The notes beneath the pieces were generated by a model. That model did no database searches. It saw nothing but the letters and a program-made list of their open reading frames with translations, and was not told the DNA's origin. Below are positions 37,001-49,199 of a stretch of 64,000 nucleotides of DNA, piece after piece. Origin of the DNA: Cucumis sativus (taxonomy: Eukaryota; Streptophyta; Magnoliopsida; Cucurbitales; Cucurbitaceae); NCBI RefSeq assembly GCF_000004075.3, contig NC_026655.2:4092001-4156000 (forward strand), in the 5' to 3' direction. Positions within the stretch are counted from its first letter, which is position 1. The number at the start of each line of letters is the position of its first letter. Made by a program: the position numbers and the translations under genes.

Positions 37001-40000
37001 ACTATTACTGGTTCTTTTCATTTCTCTTTTCAGCTTTAACCGGTTATAAACCTGAAATAGGAGAAGCTAAAACTAATGTTTGAAAAATGGGCTCTGATAC
37101 AAAGATTTATCAGTATTTATAAAACTAATGTTTGAATCATATTATTATTCTAATAAAAGATTCATGAGCTTGCTTCTTGGAGGATTACTCCTTGAGGCTA
37201 ACTTTGGTTACATTAATTTGGTTTCAGAGCGACCACCTAGAACGCCGATGTTAGACTGGAAATGATGGTTTAACAATTGTGTATGTATGCATTTTTGTGT
37301 GAAATATTTACTCTAGTTTGTCTTTTACTATCAGATCAATCAATTAGAGAAGGACAAGGATGTCATTGCCCAAGCACAAGCAATTGCGACCTTAGAGATG
37401 CTGCCTCAACCATCTTTTTCTATTGTTAATGCTCTTAACAATTTCCTCAAAGACCCCAAGGTTACACATCTTTTTGAGACACGGTTCTTTTTTATTATGT
37501 ATTAAACTTACAATGGATTGTGAGTTGCTGAACTGTCGTATGAAGGCCTTCTGGAGAGTAAGAATTGAAGCAGCACTGGCAATGGCCAAAACAGCCTCAG
37601 AGGTATTATTGCAATTATTTTATTTCAGAGTTGAACACCTAATGAAAACCTTCATTTCTTTATCCAAATGGGTTTTACAGCAAAATTTCTACATTTATTG
37701 ACCATGAAATGTTGGAAGGTCAAATGATGGTTCCTCATTTTTCCAACTCAGTGGAACATAGACATTCAGGAGCTTTAAATTTGTGACTTAACCTGTGTAA
37801 AGTAATGCAGGTTACTCATTCTTTTCGTTGAATTTGACTTTCTTCTGCAGGATACTGATTGGGCTGGTTTGCTTAATTTGATTAAATTTTTTAAAAGTCA
37901 GAGGTTTGATGCTGATACTGGACTCCCCAAGTAAGATCCAAAAGAGTTCTCTTTCAGTGAGTTTTCTCTTGGATCACCTATTATGACTCTTGCTTGTTCT
38001 GATATTCTTACCAGGCCAAACGAATTTCGTGATTTTCCTGAATATTTTGTTCTTGAGGTAATGCAATGAGGTAGGATTTGTAATGTGTTGTGGAATTGCC
38101 TATTTGGTTTCCACAGTTCAGAATATGGTTCTTATATAAACCATATGAACCCATAAAATTGTCACAATTTGCTGCATACTCTTTCTGGTTATCTTATGTG
38201 GGCACCAATTATTCAGATAATACTCATGCAAAACAACCTGATACTATGAAAATAATTAAAATGCTGATATGTAATTCCAGTTAAATCAGATACTCTGAAG
38301 TCCATATAATCTTGAAAGCTTTGCAGAATCTCCAGATTGTTTAAAAGATGATCTCATTGTGTAAATTCTTTAGTCTATCTCTGCAGTCCTTTTCTATATA
38401 GAGTTTGAATTGCCTTTTATGCAGACTACATACAAACAATGCAGATGCTTCAAATGATATAAGGACTTCTTTTTGTCAGTTTGTGGTGTGGTCATTGATG
38501 ATTTCAGAATATATTGATACTGTTTGTGCTCTTACTTAATGGCGTTACAATGCAGTTCCTGGTAGTCATCCCCATAGTTACCATAGTTAGTAGCATAACT
38601 ATTGTTCGACTTAAATGTGACTTGTGAAGTAAAAAAGTGCATCACTGTATTGAATTAATCCTTCTTCAATCTCGTATAGATATTGGAAATCGAGGGTTGT
38701 TGGGTTGATTTTACTTTATTTGAGTGAAGATTTGTATACACTTCTATTTCTTACTATTTTTGGTTGACACCCGAAAACTAAGGTGCTGTATTTTTCCTTG
38801 TGTTCGCATGTGTGGTTCTTTTTTGGGGGGTTCTTATAGGCCATTCCTCATGCTGTTGCTATGGTCAGGGGCACCGACCAAAAAAGCCCTAGAGAAGCCG
38901 TTGAGTTTGTTTTGCAACTTTTGAAGGTAGTATTCTTTCTGCTTGTTTCATAAGTGGGACAATATGTTATACCCAAAAAATCTTGATTTTCACCCTGCCT
39001 GATCTGGCTCTATGGAATATGAAGACACATGTTGTAATATGGCAATACATGTTGTAATATGACCATACATGTTATCCCAATTCTATTACATCGATACAAC
39101 ATTTCAAAACCATGCAACATCACAAAAATGGCCCCTAGCACTTCAAAATATCAAAATTTTGGGTAACTTTTAGATTTTTCTCAGAGAATGCCAAAAGAAG
39201 AATTGTTGTCTTATGACAACCACAGTTTTTTGTTTTTGTTTTGTTTTTTGTATTTTAAACAACCCCTGCTTGTTTTTTTGAACTTTTAAACTTAATTTTC
39301 TTCTTGATATTATGCTTCTTTTCTGCTCCTTTGTTACTTGAAAATCTTGTTTGTGATCTATTTTTTTTAATACCATCTTTGTATTTCGGTAGTACAATGA
39401 CAACAATGGGAATCCTTACTCTGATGTTTTTTGGTTGGCTGCACTAGTCCAATCAGTTGGTGAGCTTGAATTTGGGCAACAGGTTGGAATGTTCTCCTCT
39501 GCTTTTATCATTTGGTAGTTTCTTGATATGATAAGTTGCGAAGTTTAATTTTTGACATCTTAGTTAATGTTTACATGACTGCATCCCATGCAAAACTTTT
39601 TAATATTTTATCTATTTCAAGTCTAATCGATGGTTGGCGTCATATTTATAAAAGTTCCATGTTTCCCAAACCCTTGTCTTCTTCATTCTTTCATGAAGAT
39701 TAGCTCTTCAATTTCTCAATTTAAGAGGAAATTTCTCGTCTTCTGAAACCACCAGAACAATCTTGCCAATATACACGGACACCTCCACTTCAAGAAAATC
39801 TACTTGCTTTAAAATGTAAATGGCTACACTCCCAAAACCCATTCATCATAGACTTGTTCTGCAATCCCTATTCCTTTATAGTAATGGGATTTACTATACA
39901 TCTGTGTGGTCTTTCACGAGTGTTTCCGGTGAGCTCTTAGGCCTTGCCTATTTGTTTAGACAATTATATTGCCTCTGCTTTTATTGGCCATGTTTTTTTC

Positions 40001-42576
40001 TCTACTTAGACCCCTGTTTTAATTTCTTTTCTTTTTCTTCCCTGATAAATTGCAGAGCATTCTCTTTTTAGCATCGCTTCTCAAAAGGATTGATAGACTT
40101 CTGCAGTTTGACAGGTTGGTTAACCTACTGGTATTTGACTAAATGAATTATGTTTATGAAGAAACTAGATCTTATGCTTCTTTAAATGATACCTGACAGG
40201 CTGATGCCTAGCTATAATGGGATATTGACCATTAGCTGCATCAGAACCTTGACCCAGATTGCACTGAAACTATCTGGACTTCTCTCTCTTGTAAGTTTTT
40301 TCTTGTCTTCATATTATTAGTCAAAAGTTGTACTTCATTTGATATTCTATTCCTCGAGAATGACTATATTGCATTTTAAACTTCCTACAGGATCGTATCA
40401 TTGAACTGATAAGACCTTTTCGAGATTTTAATTCCATGTGGCAAGTTCGAATTGAGGCAACCCGATCACTTCTCGATCTGGAGTACCACTGCAACGGAAT
40501 TGATGCCACATTGTTATTGTTTATTAAATATCTAGAAGAAGAGAATTCCTTGCGAGGTTTGTTTCTGTCATTTATCTTTCTGTTTTTCCCCTCATATTAC
40601 TCTTCGAGTTATCCTTGGTCTTCTGTGCTTTTGGCCTCTTCTTTTGTTTAATTTTTCTTTCTTTGTATGACTATTCCATTTATTTGTTTCTTATAATGGG
40701 TTTTCTCTGAGCTCAAGGAAAGAAGTTCTCATATTGCAGGGCAAGTGAAGCTCGCAGTCCATGTTATGCGTTTATGTCAGATAATGAGAAGATCTGGTTC
40801 AAATGATGTAGTCAATAATGACACTCTTGTTGCTTTGCTCCTTCTATTAGAAGGCAATATGGCGTTTAACAACGTCTATCTTCGTCACTACTTGTTCTCT
40901 ATTTTACAAGTTCTTTCAGGGAGGTAGGTACCCCTTTTCCTGGTAATGCTAGGTTGAATTAAGTAGATATGGGAATACATAATTGTTCTGTCTTATAGTT
41001 TAATGCATGCTTTGCTATTTTGTACTTAATCATTGTATTCTTTGTTTTTCCATTTTTTAATCCCCCACCCAGACCATGTCTCTGTGGCAAATAGTAGACA
41101 AATGGACTTAACGTGTTAGGTAGTAATGCTTATAATCGTTGATAGGTTTAATAGGTTTAAGTTGTGCTTCTTCAATATCTACTACCATATATCCAAGCTT
41201 GCCTCACAGTGGATCTTTGGGGATAAGTATTCATCGGCTTCCCCAATATTCTTCATGAGAGGGCACAGTACTGTTCTCTGTTGTTTACATTTTGTTACAT
41301 TCCTCTACTGTCTTTGTACAGTCATGCTAATGTTTGTTTTTCATTAGTCTGACCTTAATGTTCCTGTGACGGTATGGATTTTTATTTATTCTTGTATAAA
41401 CTCTTTTTTTACTTCATTTTCAGGTCCCCAACACTTTATGGAGTTCCTAGAGAATATAAAACATTGCATATGGGAGACACGGGAACTTTCAGTGAACAGA
41501 AAAGGATGTTAACGTCTATCATTCCTGAATTTAACCCACCAGAGCCATCATCAGTCTCTGCAGTTGCGCCTATGCCATGTATTCCAGCAACTCTTTCATC
41601 AGAACCGCTTCATGTTCCCACACCGAGGCCTGACAACTTGGCAGTTCCCGAGCTTTCCAAGGAAGAAGGAGCAATTGCAGAGGATCCTAAGCAAGCTATG
41701 GCAATAGTTGAAGCTCCGAGAGAAGCAGCCTCTGTTTCCAGTAGTCATGAGAGGAAGTTACCAGTTGTTAAGATCAAAGTCAGATCATCTGCTGCTACAA
41801 GTAGAGCAGATGCTGATAATCTAACCACTGAAAGATCGCATGCTGCACCTCGTGAAACAGATGTTGGTCCTAGTAGTTCTGTTTCTGTTGATGCACCCCC
41901 AAGAAATACTGCTGAGGCTACAAGTATCAGCAACCGTATTCTGGAGGAGGTAAACTCCTGTCACGATCACGGGTCTCATATGACAGCCAGCATTGGCAGT
42001 GCAAAACTTGCAAGTTATGGTGATGAACTTGGGAAGGAATTCCAGTGCACTGCTGATTCCAGCAGTCGAGCTTTTGGACATTTTCAGCCAGAAGATCCTT
42101 CATCATCGAGCATCATACAAGATAACAATATTGATGCTGATGCACAGAAGTATGCAAGTCTTCAGACACTTTCTTTACCACAGCATGATCATGGCTTAGC
42201 CTCTTCGCACTCTCGCCATGGGAAAAAAGAAAAGAAGAAAGACAAAGAAAAGAAACGTAAGCGAGAAAGTCATAAAGAACATCGCAACGATCCTGAATAC
42301 ATTGAGCGCAAGCGACTGAAGAAAGAGAAGAAACAAAAAGAAAAGGAGATGGCAAAGCTATTGAACGAAGAGGTGAAGCCACAGCCTACTGCAATGCCTC
42401 GTATAAAAGAACCACCAACCAAGTCAACACCCGTGCAATTGGAAACAAATGAACCTAGTGGATCAAGATTAATCATAGGATCAGTTCATAGTAAGCCGGA
42501 GGCATCAGAAGGTACAACTTCTGCTGCCCCCAAACTTAGAATTAAATTTAAAAACCGAACGTTGAACAATTCATAA
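26329..42576 (+). CDS. TAF2: Transcription initiation factor TFIID subunit 2
   Basis: Twenty-five coding exons join in frame to 1362 residues: 26329-26450, 26632-26965, 27541-27686, 27770-27836, 31931-32130, 32227-32380, 33036-33120, 33211-33302, 33663-33788, 33862-33915, 34980-35048, 36090-36187, 36260-36577, 36666-36753, 37335-37460, 37546-37602, 37851-37930, 38015-38057, 38840-38926, 39393-39482, 40056-40114, 40200-40290, 40391-40556, 40740-40923, 41424-42576. The N-terminal half is an M1-aminopeptidase-like fold ([40 protein letters not shown]). The zinc motif HExxH is replaced by YALAR (351-355), so it is non-catalytic as in other TAF2s. Helical repeats follow ([33 protein letters not shown]). 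The C terminus is low-complexity with a Lys-rich block (about 1243-1294, [15 protein letters not shown]). Role: TFIID lobe subunit that contacts the initiator region of promoters. The first ATG matching the family N terminus (MAKPRKPKN) was chosen. Confidence 0.95.
28058..28650 (-). pseudogene. LINE reverse-transcriptase 3' fragment (zf-RVT region), antisense in TAF2 intron 4
   Basis: Broken minus-strand frames carry the zinc-binding domain found after plant non-LTR reverse transcriptases. The order is [17 protein letters not shown], then [19 protein letters not shown], then [20 protein letters not shown], then a degraded [19 protein letters not shown]. The order matches a LINE ORF2 C terminus, and several frame breaks separate the pieces. 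The upstream RT and endonuclease parts are absent. It is a 5'-truncated dead copy inserted opposite to TAF2. Confidence 0.8.
28712..28886 (+). mobile_element. SINE copy A (tRNA-related) in TAF2 intron 4
   Basis: Starts near CCTGGCCTAGTGGT, has a B-box-like TACTCAATCCATGG, then GTGGCCACCTACCT, and ends CGCGTAAGCTAGCTTGAACACTCACGAGTATC plus an A-rich tail in interrupted form. The same order of blocks occurs in copy B at 30762. Target duplication was not identified. Confidence 0.7.
28898..29090. repeat. Imperfect direct repeats
   Basis: CCTTGAAGTTTATTGTA near 28900 recurs as CCTTGAAGTTTATCGTA near 28980. AAGTTATGGAATTTCAAATT near 28921 recurs with three to four changes near 29046. This is a local, partly nested duplication just after SINE A. 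Confidence 0.6.
30395..30466 (+). pseudogene. Decayed nuclear tRNA-Phe copy in TAF2 intron 4
   Basis: Seventy-two bases match the plant nuclear tRNA-Phe(GAA) almost throughout: the acceptor GCGGGGA with ACCGCA, D arm AGCTCAATTGGGAGAGC, and T arm CGCGTGTTCAATCCACGC. The anticodon arm reads CAGATTTTAATCTG, one base shorter than the functional arm, so the GAA anticodon and the 7-base loop are gone. Other changes are mainly G to A or C to T, the pattern of decay by cytosine deamination. No T4 terminator follows directly. Box A and B are largely intact. The comparison is to the canonical plant tRNA-Phe recalled from memory. Confidence 0.85.
30762..30965 (+). mobile_element. SINE copy B (tRNA-related) in TAF2 intron 4
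   Basis: Begins GATTGGTCTCGTGC, contains a B-box-like GAGTTCAATCCATAG and GTGACCACCTACCTAGG, then GGGTCAGACGGGTTGTCCCG, and ends CTCGTAAGCTGGTCTGGACA with an A-rich tail. It shares its block order with copies A and C. The tail runs into an AT microsatellite, a common outcome at SINE 3' ends. Confidence 0.75.
30964..31013. repeat. AT microsatellite, about 25 units
   Basis: An uninterrupted AT run directly after the SINE B tail and 32 bases before the MITE at 31046. Probably length-variable. Confidence 0.95.
31046..31310. mobile_element. Mutator-like foldback MITE with perfect 9-bp target duplication
   Basis: A 265-bp element with TAATTGTAT at 31037-31045 on the left and the same nine bases at 31311-31319 on the right. 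The ends are long inverted repeats starting GGGA; the left reads TTGCAAATTTAGCAATTAG and the right is its imperfect complement over about 75 bases. The centre holds several short TCTATCA/TGATAGA palindromes. Nine-base duplications are the hallmark of Mutator-like elements. There is no coding capacity. Diverged relatives lie at 51731 and 59316. Confidence 0.9.
32565..32745 (+). mobile_element. SINE copy C (degraded) in TAF2 intron 6
   Basis: The same 3' blocks as copies A and B in decayed form: ATGGTGGCTGCCTGATTAGG, then TCCTATGAGATTCGTCGAGC, then CAAGTTGGTTCAAATACG and an A-rich tail. The 5' tRNA-like part is hard to recognise. Confidence 0.55.
32911..32930. repeat. TG microsatellite, 10 units
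   Basis: (TG)10 in TAF2 intron 6. Comparable TG runs lie at 58257-58274 and 60594-60608. Confidence 0.95.
34114..34308 (+). mobile_element. Solo LTR with perfect 5-bp target duplication, TAF2 intron 10
   Basis: A 195-bp element whose ends are TGATG and CATCA, exact inverted complements with the canonical TG...CA. CAATA flanks it on both sides (34109-34113 and 34309-34313). It contains a TATA box, TATAAATAG at 34198-34206, and a polyadenylation-like AATAAAA at 34189. These are the features of a complete solo LTR left by recombination. The short length fits Copia or a miniature TRIM element. A related LTR with a primer-binding site is at 37104-37230. Confidence 0.9.
35330..35960. other. GC-richer island in TAF2 intron 11, possible captured fragment
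   Basis: A stretch with markedly less AT than the surrounding intron, including CATCGTCGATGCCGGCTGCTGCC and, further right, a purine-rich block GAGGATGAAGAGGAAGG. No conserved domain is readable in any frame. It could be a transduplicated gene fragment or an old transposon; I cannot identify it. Confidence 0.3.
37090..37230. mobile_element. LTR fragment with attached primer-binding site, TAF2 intron 14
   Basis: 37120-37216 aligns with the last 90 bases of the solo LTR at 34114 (shared TTCTAA-AAAAGATTCA, GGAGGATTA-TCCTTGAGGC, TTACATTA). It is followed at 37219-37230 by TGGTTTCAGAGC, one base from the initiator-Met tRNA primer-binding site TGGTATCAGAGC. To the left, 37091-37102 reads GCTCTGATACAA, close to the reverse complement of the same site. 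The LTR segment is therefore flanked by outward-facing primer sites. The element is truncated. Confidence 0.7.
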
Positions 42577-45500
42577 TGGTTGTACTCAGCTCGTATATCA
42601 GTTGAAATCCCTACAAATTGTTGGCATTCATCCTCAGTCCTCTTTGAGGCTAGGTATATAATCTGAGCCCCACGACATAACAAAATGAAATTCAATCAAT
42701 TCAAAGCCCTTCTTTACCCTCCATCTCAAAGTCGTACAGAAATTATAATTTCTTTTGTTAGTATCTGCTTACCTAAATGATGGACCTAATCTTATCTTGT
42801 TAAGAGAAGGATGAAGTGGAACCTAGTTCACCTAAAGGAATGATGGACCTGTAAAAGGGGCGAGTTTTATGCATATCCAAAGAAAAGGACTTGTAATTTG
42901 AATGAATCTGGGCTTGAATGCGGCCATTAGCATCTCAATTTTTGAAGTAATTGCAGGGCGAAAAGAGAAAAAGAGCTTGGGATCTAGAGGTACAATATTG
43001 AATATCCAAAACTGAATCAAAATCAAGTGAAGTTCTCATTTCTCAATAGTTATCCATGTGAAATCTGTATGATGGCTGCGAACAACATTAGATTCGGCTT
43101 TAATGAATGATAATGGACTACTAAAATCAGGGTGGAGAGAAGTATTTCAAGTACACGGTTTAGCATATATCAGGCCATCCTTTGACTATTAATTCCTTTC
43201 ATATGCTACCAAGTAAGGGAGTTCACAACTTCTACTCTTAGCTAAAGATTCTCAAAGTTACTTTTCTATGCGCGAAAAGATAAAATGATCCAGCTCTCTA
43301 AAATAACTAACTCTAATATTCTACACTATTAAATTAAATAATGAGCAAAATGAGATATGATATTCTCAAGCCTGCACCAAGCTACTATCACAAGCCTCAA
43401 TTATTCATCCTTTTCATGCAAGAGAAAATTTCCTCTTCCCCTCCTTTGTCATCTTCTTCTTCTACATTTATTTAATGGAAAAATTGGTAAGGCAGTCATA
43501 ATTATACTATTAAATTTTTAATTGTAATAGCTAAAACTTCAAAAATTAAAATTGAATCCTCAAACTTATATAAATATAGAAGTTGTAAGAATGATATAAG
43601 ACTCTGAGTTTGAACTTTACAATTTGAAGGATTTAACTTTAATTATTATTGTATGTTTATAGGTTTAATTTCCAACACGTCATGAGTTTGATGATTCATT
43701 TTTTATAGTTGAAAGTTTGAGAGTGTAAATTATAACTACTATATTTAGAGGTGATTTTTTAATTGTCTAATATATATATATATAAAATGTATAAAGACTA
43801 CAACATTCTTCTCACTAGACAAAAAATCAAAACAAGATTCAAAAAGTAAAGTGACAGTAGAAGTGAAGGAATAAACATTAGTTTCATGCGCAAGAAAGAA
43901 CAAAAAAGCAAAGAAGGTGCTAGAACAACAGCAACAAGAAAAAAGAAGAAAAAGAACAGTGAAGATTTAGTCAAAACAAAGGACAAAAGAGACGTGTTAG
44001 GTTTACAGAAATCTTTTAGTAGACTGTTTGAGTTTTACAATAAATATTGATGGTTAGGCTACTACTCTCTCTATGACATCTCACACATTACAAAAACAAA
44101 TAATAAATTGGTAAAATAAATAATATCAGATTAATACAAAATCAGTTTTATAGATTTTGTTGTTTGTTCCCATTGGATACTGCATTGAAGCAGCAGCAGC
44201 CAACCAAATTCTCTTATCCCTTCTCTGCCATAAACGTACGTGTCAACTCTCAACTTGAGGGCCCTGGTTCAAACCTTTGAAAAAATCAGATAAAAAGTTT
44301 GCTCTCTTTTTCAATCCCTCTTCCAAAGTAATGATTTTTTAACAACCCATTTCTTAAAACTGTATAAGTATCCAAAGAATCACTTCTTTAGGTTTCAATT
44401 GAAGTTATTATAACTACTAGTTCTCTAAGAAGAATTTGTGTATTGTTTTATATCAACGATTATATATGATTTTAGGATGTTGCTTTGCCTAGCAAGATTG
44501 TTGTTTTAAATGCTTGCAATCTCTTCTTTACTTTAGAAAGTTATAGATAAGCTTTCATGTATTTAACGAGTTTGAGTTACACATATGAAATATGTAATAC
44601 AAAGTATAAAGAACTTTAATACGTATCAATAATTTGAGTTTTTTATTTCAAGTCGATCTCGGACTCTTTTTGAGTTTATTAGTTTTTTTCCGAGTATGAT
44701 GAGTGTATTGTGAATGTGTCAGTTAACCTAATTCGAATGTATCTCGTAATCTTTTTTTTTTCAATAGTTAATTTTTCTATAAAAATTATTCTTTTCTCTC
44801 ATGTCATAGGGCATTCTGCCATTGCTATTTCATGGTTCCACCTGTTAATGTAGACGGATTTTATGAACTGTGACTATTTAAAAAGACTCTTTTCTAGCCA
44901 TTAATGTGTACAATTTTAATATTTATATAAAACTATTACTTAAACTGTTGGCTGTTATATAAAAAGGAAAATGAAAGATATAGATAATAGATCAGTTGAC
45001 AGGCATTTGAAATATGAGCCAATGTTATTGCATTATTTCAGTCATGGGTTTGACTTGCATGCCCTGATACATATATAATTTGAATACATATCCCACAAAA
45101 TCTAACTTTTTTCCTTCCCATGCCCTCAACTTTGACTACATTTTACACAGATCAATGATAGAGCCAACTTTATGTTCAAACATAATTCCTTCCCAGCATA
45201 AACCGTATATCTGAGAGAGGTCATATTTCTTTGGGTTGGATGGATAGGTTAAAGAATCATATATATTATACAACACAGGTAAAAATGAAATATGTGTACG
45301 TAGGATATCGCGAATTGCACCACATATAGGGCCAAAAAATCCAATATACAAATTCAGTTTGGGAGGGTTATGCATTTACGAGGGAAAACGTGACAATCTC
45401 ATAGATGGAGGAGGCGCAGGAGGGCAGATAATTCAGGGGTTGGGCCCCCAAGGAGTCTAGGCTTAAGAAAGGTGATGATTTGTTTAACCTGAAGATAGAT

Positions 45501-48500
45501 GATATTTAGTAGGGATGAATTTAACACGAAAAATGTAAAATTAGTTGCATAATAATTCTTTGAGAACATCCTTAATGAACCAATAAAACTGAAGAACCTT
45601 CAAGAGAAAGAGCAACTGTCTGCTTTATATATATATATATGTATAGATATATATTCTTGAGACAAATGAGGGACAAAAAAGAGATGTTAGGTTAGGAACA
45701 AACTACACTATATTACACAAAACTGACATCTAACAGTAACAAACCCCTATCTCCAACAAAACATCCCTAATATTTCCAGCCACATTTTCAGATTTTGCTG
45801 TTTCTTCAACAGATTTGGATCTTGCCAAACAGATTCTCCTTTACCAAAGTTACATTCAAAGAATTCCTATCTCTACCCTTTTATCATAGTGTGACTAATA
45901 ATTTTTCTACCAAGTAAGTTTGGTTTCATGATTGGTCCATGTCCGGTGCGTGCGTTACATTTTTAGTGTACCAGTTATCGTTGGCCCATATGACATGTAT
46001 TAATTTATACACATGAATTACTGTATTATGGTTTAACACTATTCAAAAAGGGAACTTCTAACTATGCCAGTTTTTGTTTCTGTTCTTTCATTTGAAATTA
46101 AAGCTAAGAGACTCTATTTGTTTGTAGGTTTCCTCTTTTGTCCATTGCTTTCTTAGCCTTTGGATACAGAAGATACTTCTGTTTCCTGTATTTTTCAACT
46201 TAGTTTTATAGTATAGCTTCAGCTAAGTCTTAAATTTAGTCCAACTTCCAAAGGATTTCTTGATCACATATGTACTAATTGCAAAATGGTTTTATGTTTT
46301 AGTAATAAATAGTCTCTTTAAATGGATAACATTTTCAAATAAATAAAAATAAAAATTACTTTTTTTTACTTGTTTAATAATCATTTCAATCTTTAAACTA
46401 ATTTCTTACCATAATTTTTTAATTTTTTATTTTCTTTAAGTACAATGGATAAATTCTTAATCAAATTCTAAATAAAAACAAGAGTTAATTTTTGCTTATT
46501 TTAAACCACGTTGATTTGAGCAACTCATTCAATTGAGCAAACTAAAATTTAGCACATACAAATAATTTTGATATCAAAACACAAACTAATTATTAAATAA
46601 CTTTGCCAACATTCAGAAATTTCAATATAAATATAATGCAATTTTCCTTTAAATCCAATTAATTTCATGTTATACATTCGATAGTTCATAAAACATTATT
46701 CCAATCAAACACTTACTATAAAAGTTAAATTGCAATACAAGATTGCCACAAACAATTATCAAAGTTTGAAGTGTAATAATTTGAGAAATGAAATTAAAAA
46801 CTTTATATTAAAATTGATAAAAAATTTAAATTTCCATAAATCCAAATTTAATAATACTCTGACATGTTCTCCCAAGATTGCAGCCTTCAATTTCGGTATA
46901 ATTTTGTCTGCACAAGTAATTAATAAACTCCTCCTTAATTTCTTCTTCTTTTTCTTCCACTTTTCTTTTTATTCTTTTCTTCAAACTATTTCTACAGTTC
47001 TTGTGAGGTTCATAATAATTCAAATATTTCAATCAATCAGACATCCAAAGGTTCTAGATTTTCTTTTCTTGCTGACTATTTGAAGAAATAATAACATGCT
47101 TTTCAATTTAACTAAATTTGATAATAATTTCTATACCATTGTATAGTCATATAATTAAATCTAAAAAATAATTATATTTATATATCAATGCACATTTTTT
47201 CTTTTAGAAAAATATTCAAATTTGGCACATGGACAATTCAAATTGATTTAGACTAGTATGAATAAGTGACACGTTACACAAGTTGAAATACTTTAATTAA
47301 TTTTCTTTTATTAGAGAGACCATAAATCTTTTCCATCAAAGCAAAGTTTTTATATGTACAAGTACTACGTTGTTGTTTTGCAATTTCCAAAATATAATTG
47401 TGGTGCATTTTTTTGTTTTTTGTTTTTGGTGGCCATGGAAGTTCCTTCAAGTTCTTATAATGTTCAAACCATTGCTTCTATCTTATATTTTCAGGTACCC
47501 TTTTAACTTCTCTTCTTCTGATCTTCTGAACTTCTTTTTCCCTTTAATCATTTGTTTCTTATACAGTTTTAGTCTAACGTTAAATTACAAATTGGATCAG
47601 TGTTCGTCAAAAGAAAACTTTGTTTTTAGTTTTTTTCTTTTCTTTTTTCTTTCCACTCTTTTTATATATGTGTTGAATTTTGGTGTAATTTCCTTTCCTT
47701 CTGTTTTATTTACTGTTACATGCAAATGGGTTGCTTCATATTGGAATTCCATATACACTTCTCAAATATATATTTTTTTATACAAAAGTAAACTCATACA
47801 CAATAATTGTTTTCTAGATTATACAAACAAAAATTCAACCAACAAACTAATGAAGTATTGATCATTTTTGTCGTATCAATTTAAGGAACAAAAATGAAAA
47901 CAAAATAAGAATAAAATTAATGGGTATGAATTTGTTTGATTTTGTGTTTTTGGGGATAGCTTATGGAATGTTCTTATAGAAGAAAGCCCATTATCCTAAT
48001 ATTTTAAAAGTTCTGAATAATATAAGAAAGAGAATAATTTTCCTGACCTAAATTATGTGAAAAGGATGGCCCATAACTGTTCTGGGAAATGGGAACTTTC
48101 TCAGATCTCTCTGTGTTTTTTGTATTAAAAATATATAAAGATGGTGTGAGTAATTTCAGACCTGAAAGACACTCTTTTTACTTCCTTATTATTATTATTC
48201 TATTAAAGAAATGTACATAGGATACTTGATAATTACTTAATTAGTTTTTAATTGTGTTTATTTAGTTAGCAAACTTTCCTTTATGTAATATACTTTTCAA
48301 AATATACATACTAAAATAAATTCATAAGGACACTTTTTTTTGTGGAGGAAATCATAATAGGGTCTTAACCACAACAATAATAAAACTTTGTTAGTTGAAT
48401 TTAAGATTTAGAAAATCAAACATTCTATGAAATATGAACAGTTCTTTTTTTTTTTTTTTTTTTGGATAAAATAATACGAACAGTTCATGTTGCCTAAAAC

Positions 48501-49199
48501 TGAAAAAGACAAAAAAATATGAATCAAACTGTACAAAAGTACAGTTTCTTTTTTAATCGAGAAATTGAAAATAATGATCTGTTCATCTATAAGTTTTATA
48601 ATTTTGTGCCCATAACGTATTGAGAAAAAAGTGATAAACATATATTTTCTAGGAAAAAAGAAAAAGAAAGCAGAGATAAACATAGATTCAGTAAGTTGGA
48701 TTTTTTTTCCCTACAAAATTCTTCTATAAATTGGGTAAAAATTTTGATTGTGTCATCATCAATAAGAAAAAAAGTGAAATAGAAAGAAAAATCAATACTA
48801 TGCCTCAATTTCTTATTTCTTATTATTATATTTTATTTGTGAAGGATTAGAAATTCCTTATTAAACATAATTATAAATATATAACAAAATTTTAGAATAC
48901 ATCTATATCAACTCTATTGTATATCTATCAATCTTATTGATATCAACTCTATTGGTATCTATTAATGCTATTGATATATATATATTATATTAACATGTAG
49001 AATTATTTTTAAAATCAATGTTCAAATCTTTCTCCTAGGTGAGTTAGCAATAAAAAGTTGATAGAGAAAAAAAGAAACGAAAAATGAAAAAAGAAATCTA
49101 ATGGTTATTGTGATGGCCAAGTCATTGAGAAATCTATCAATTGAATCTGGTAGCTCACAGCCACAATTTTAAACGATTATCGTTAACGTGCTTCCACTT

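Noticed and set aside
41374-41423. In-frame ATG upstream of TAF2 exon 25, giving a separate gene
   Set aside because: The prefix MDFYLFLYK is intronic. A CAG acceptor at 41421-41423 joins exon 24 to SPTLYG in phase.
46730-47861. Two plus-strand frames of 117 and 163 codons
   Set aside because: Phe/Leu/Ile-rich translations of T-rich DNA without a domain; no splice or leader signals.
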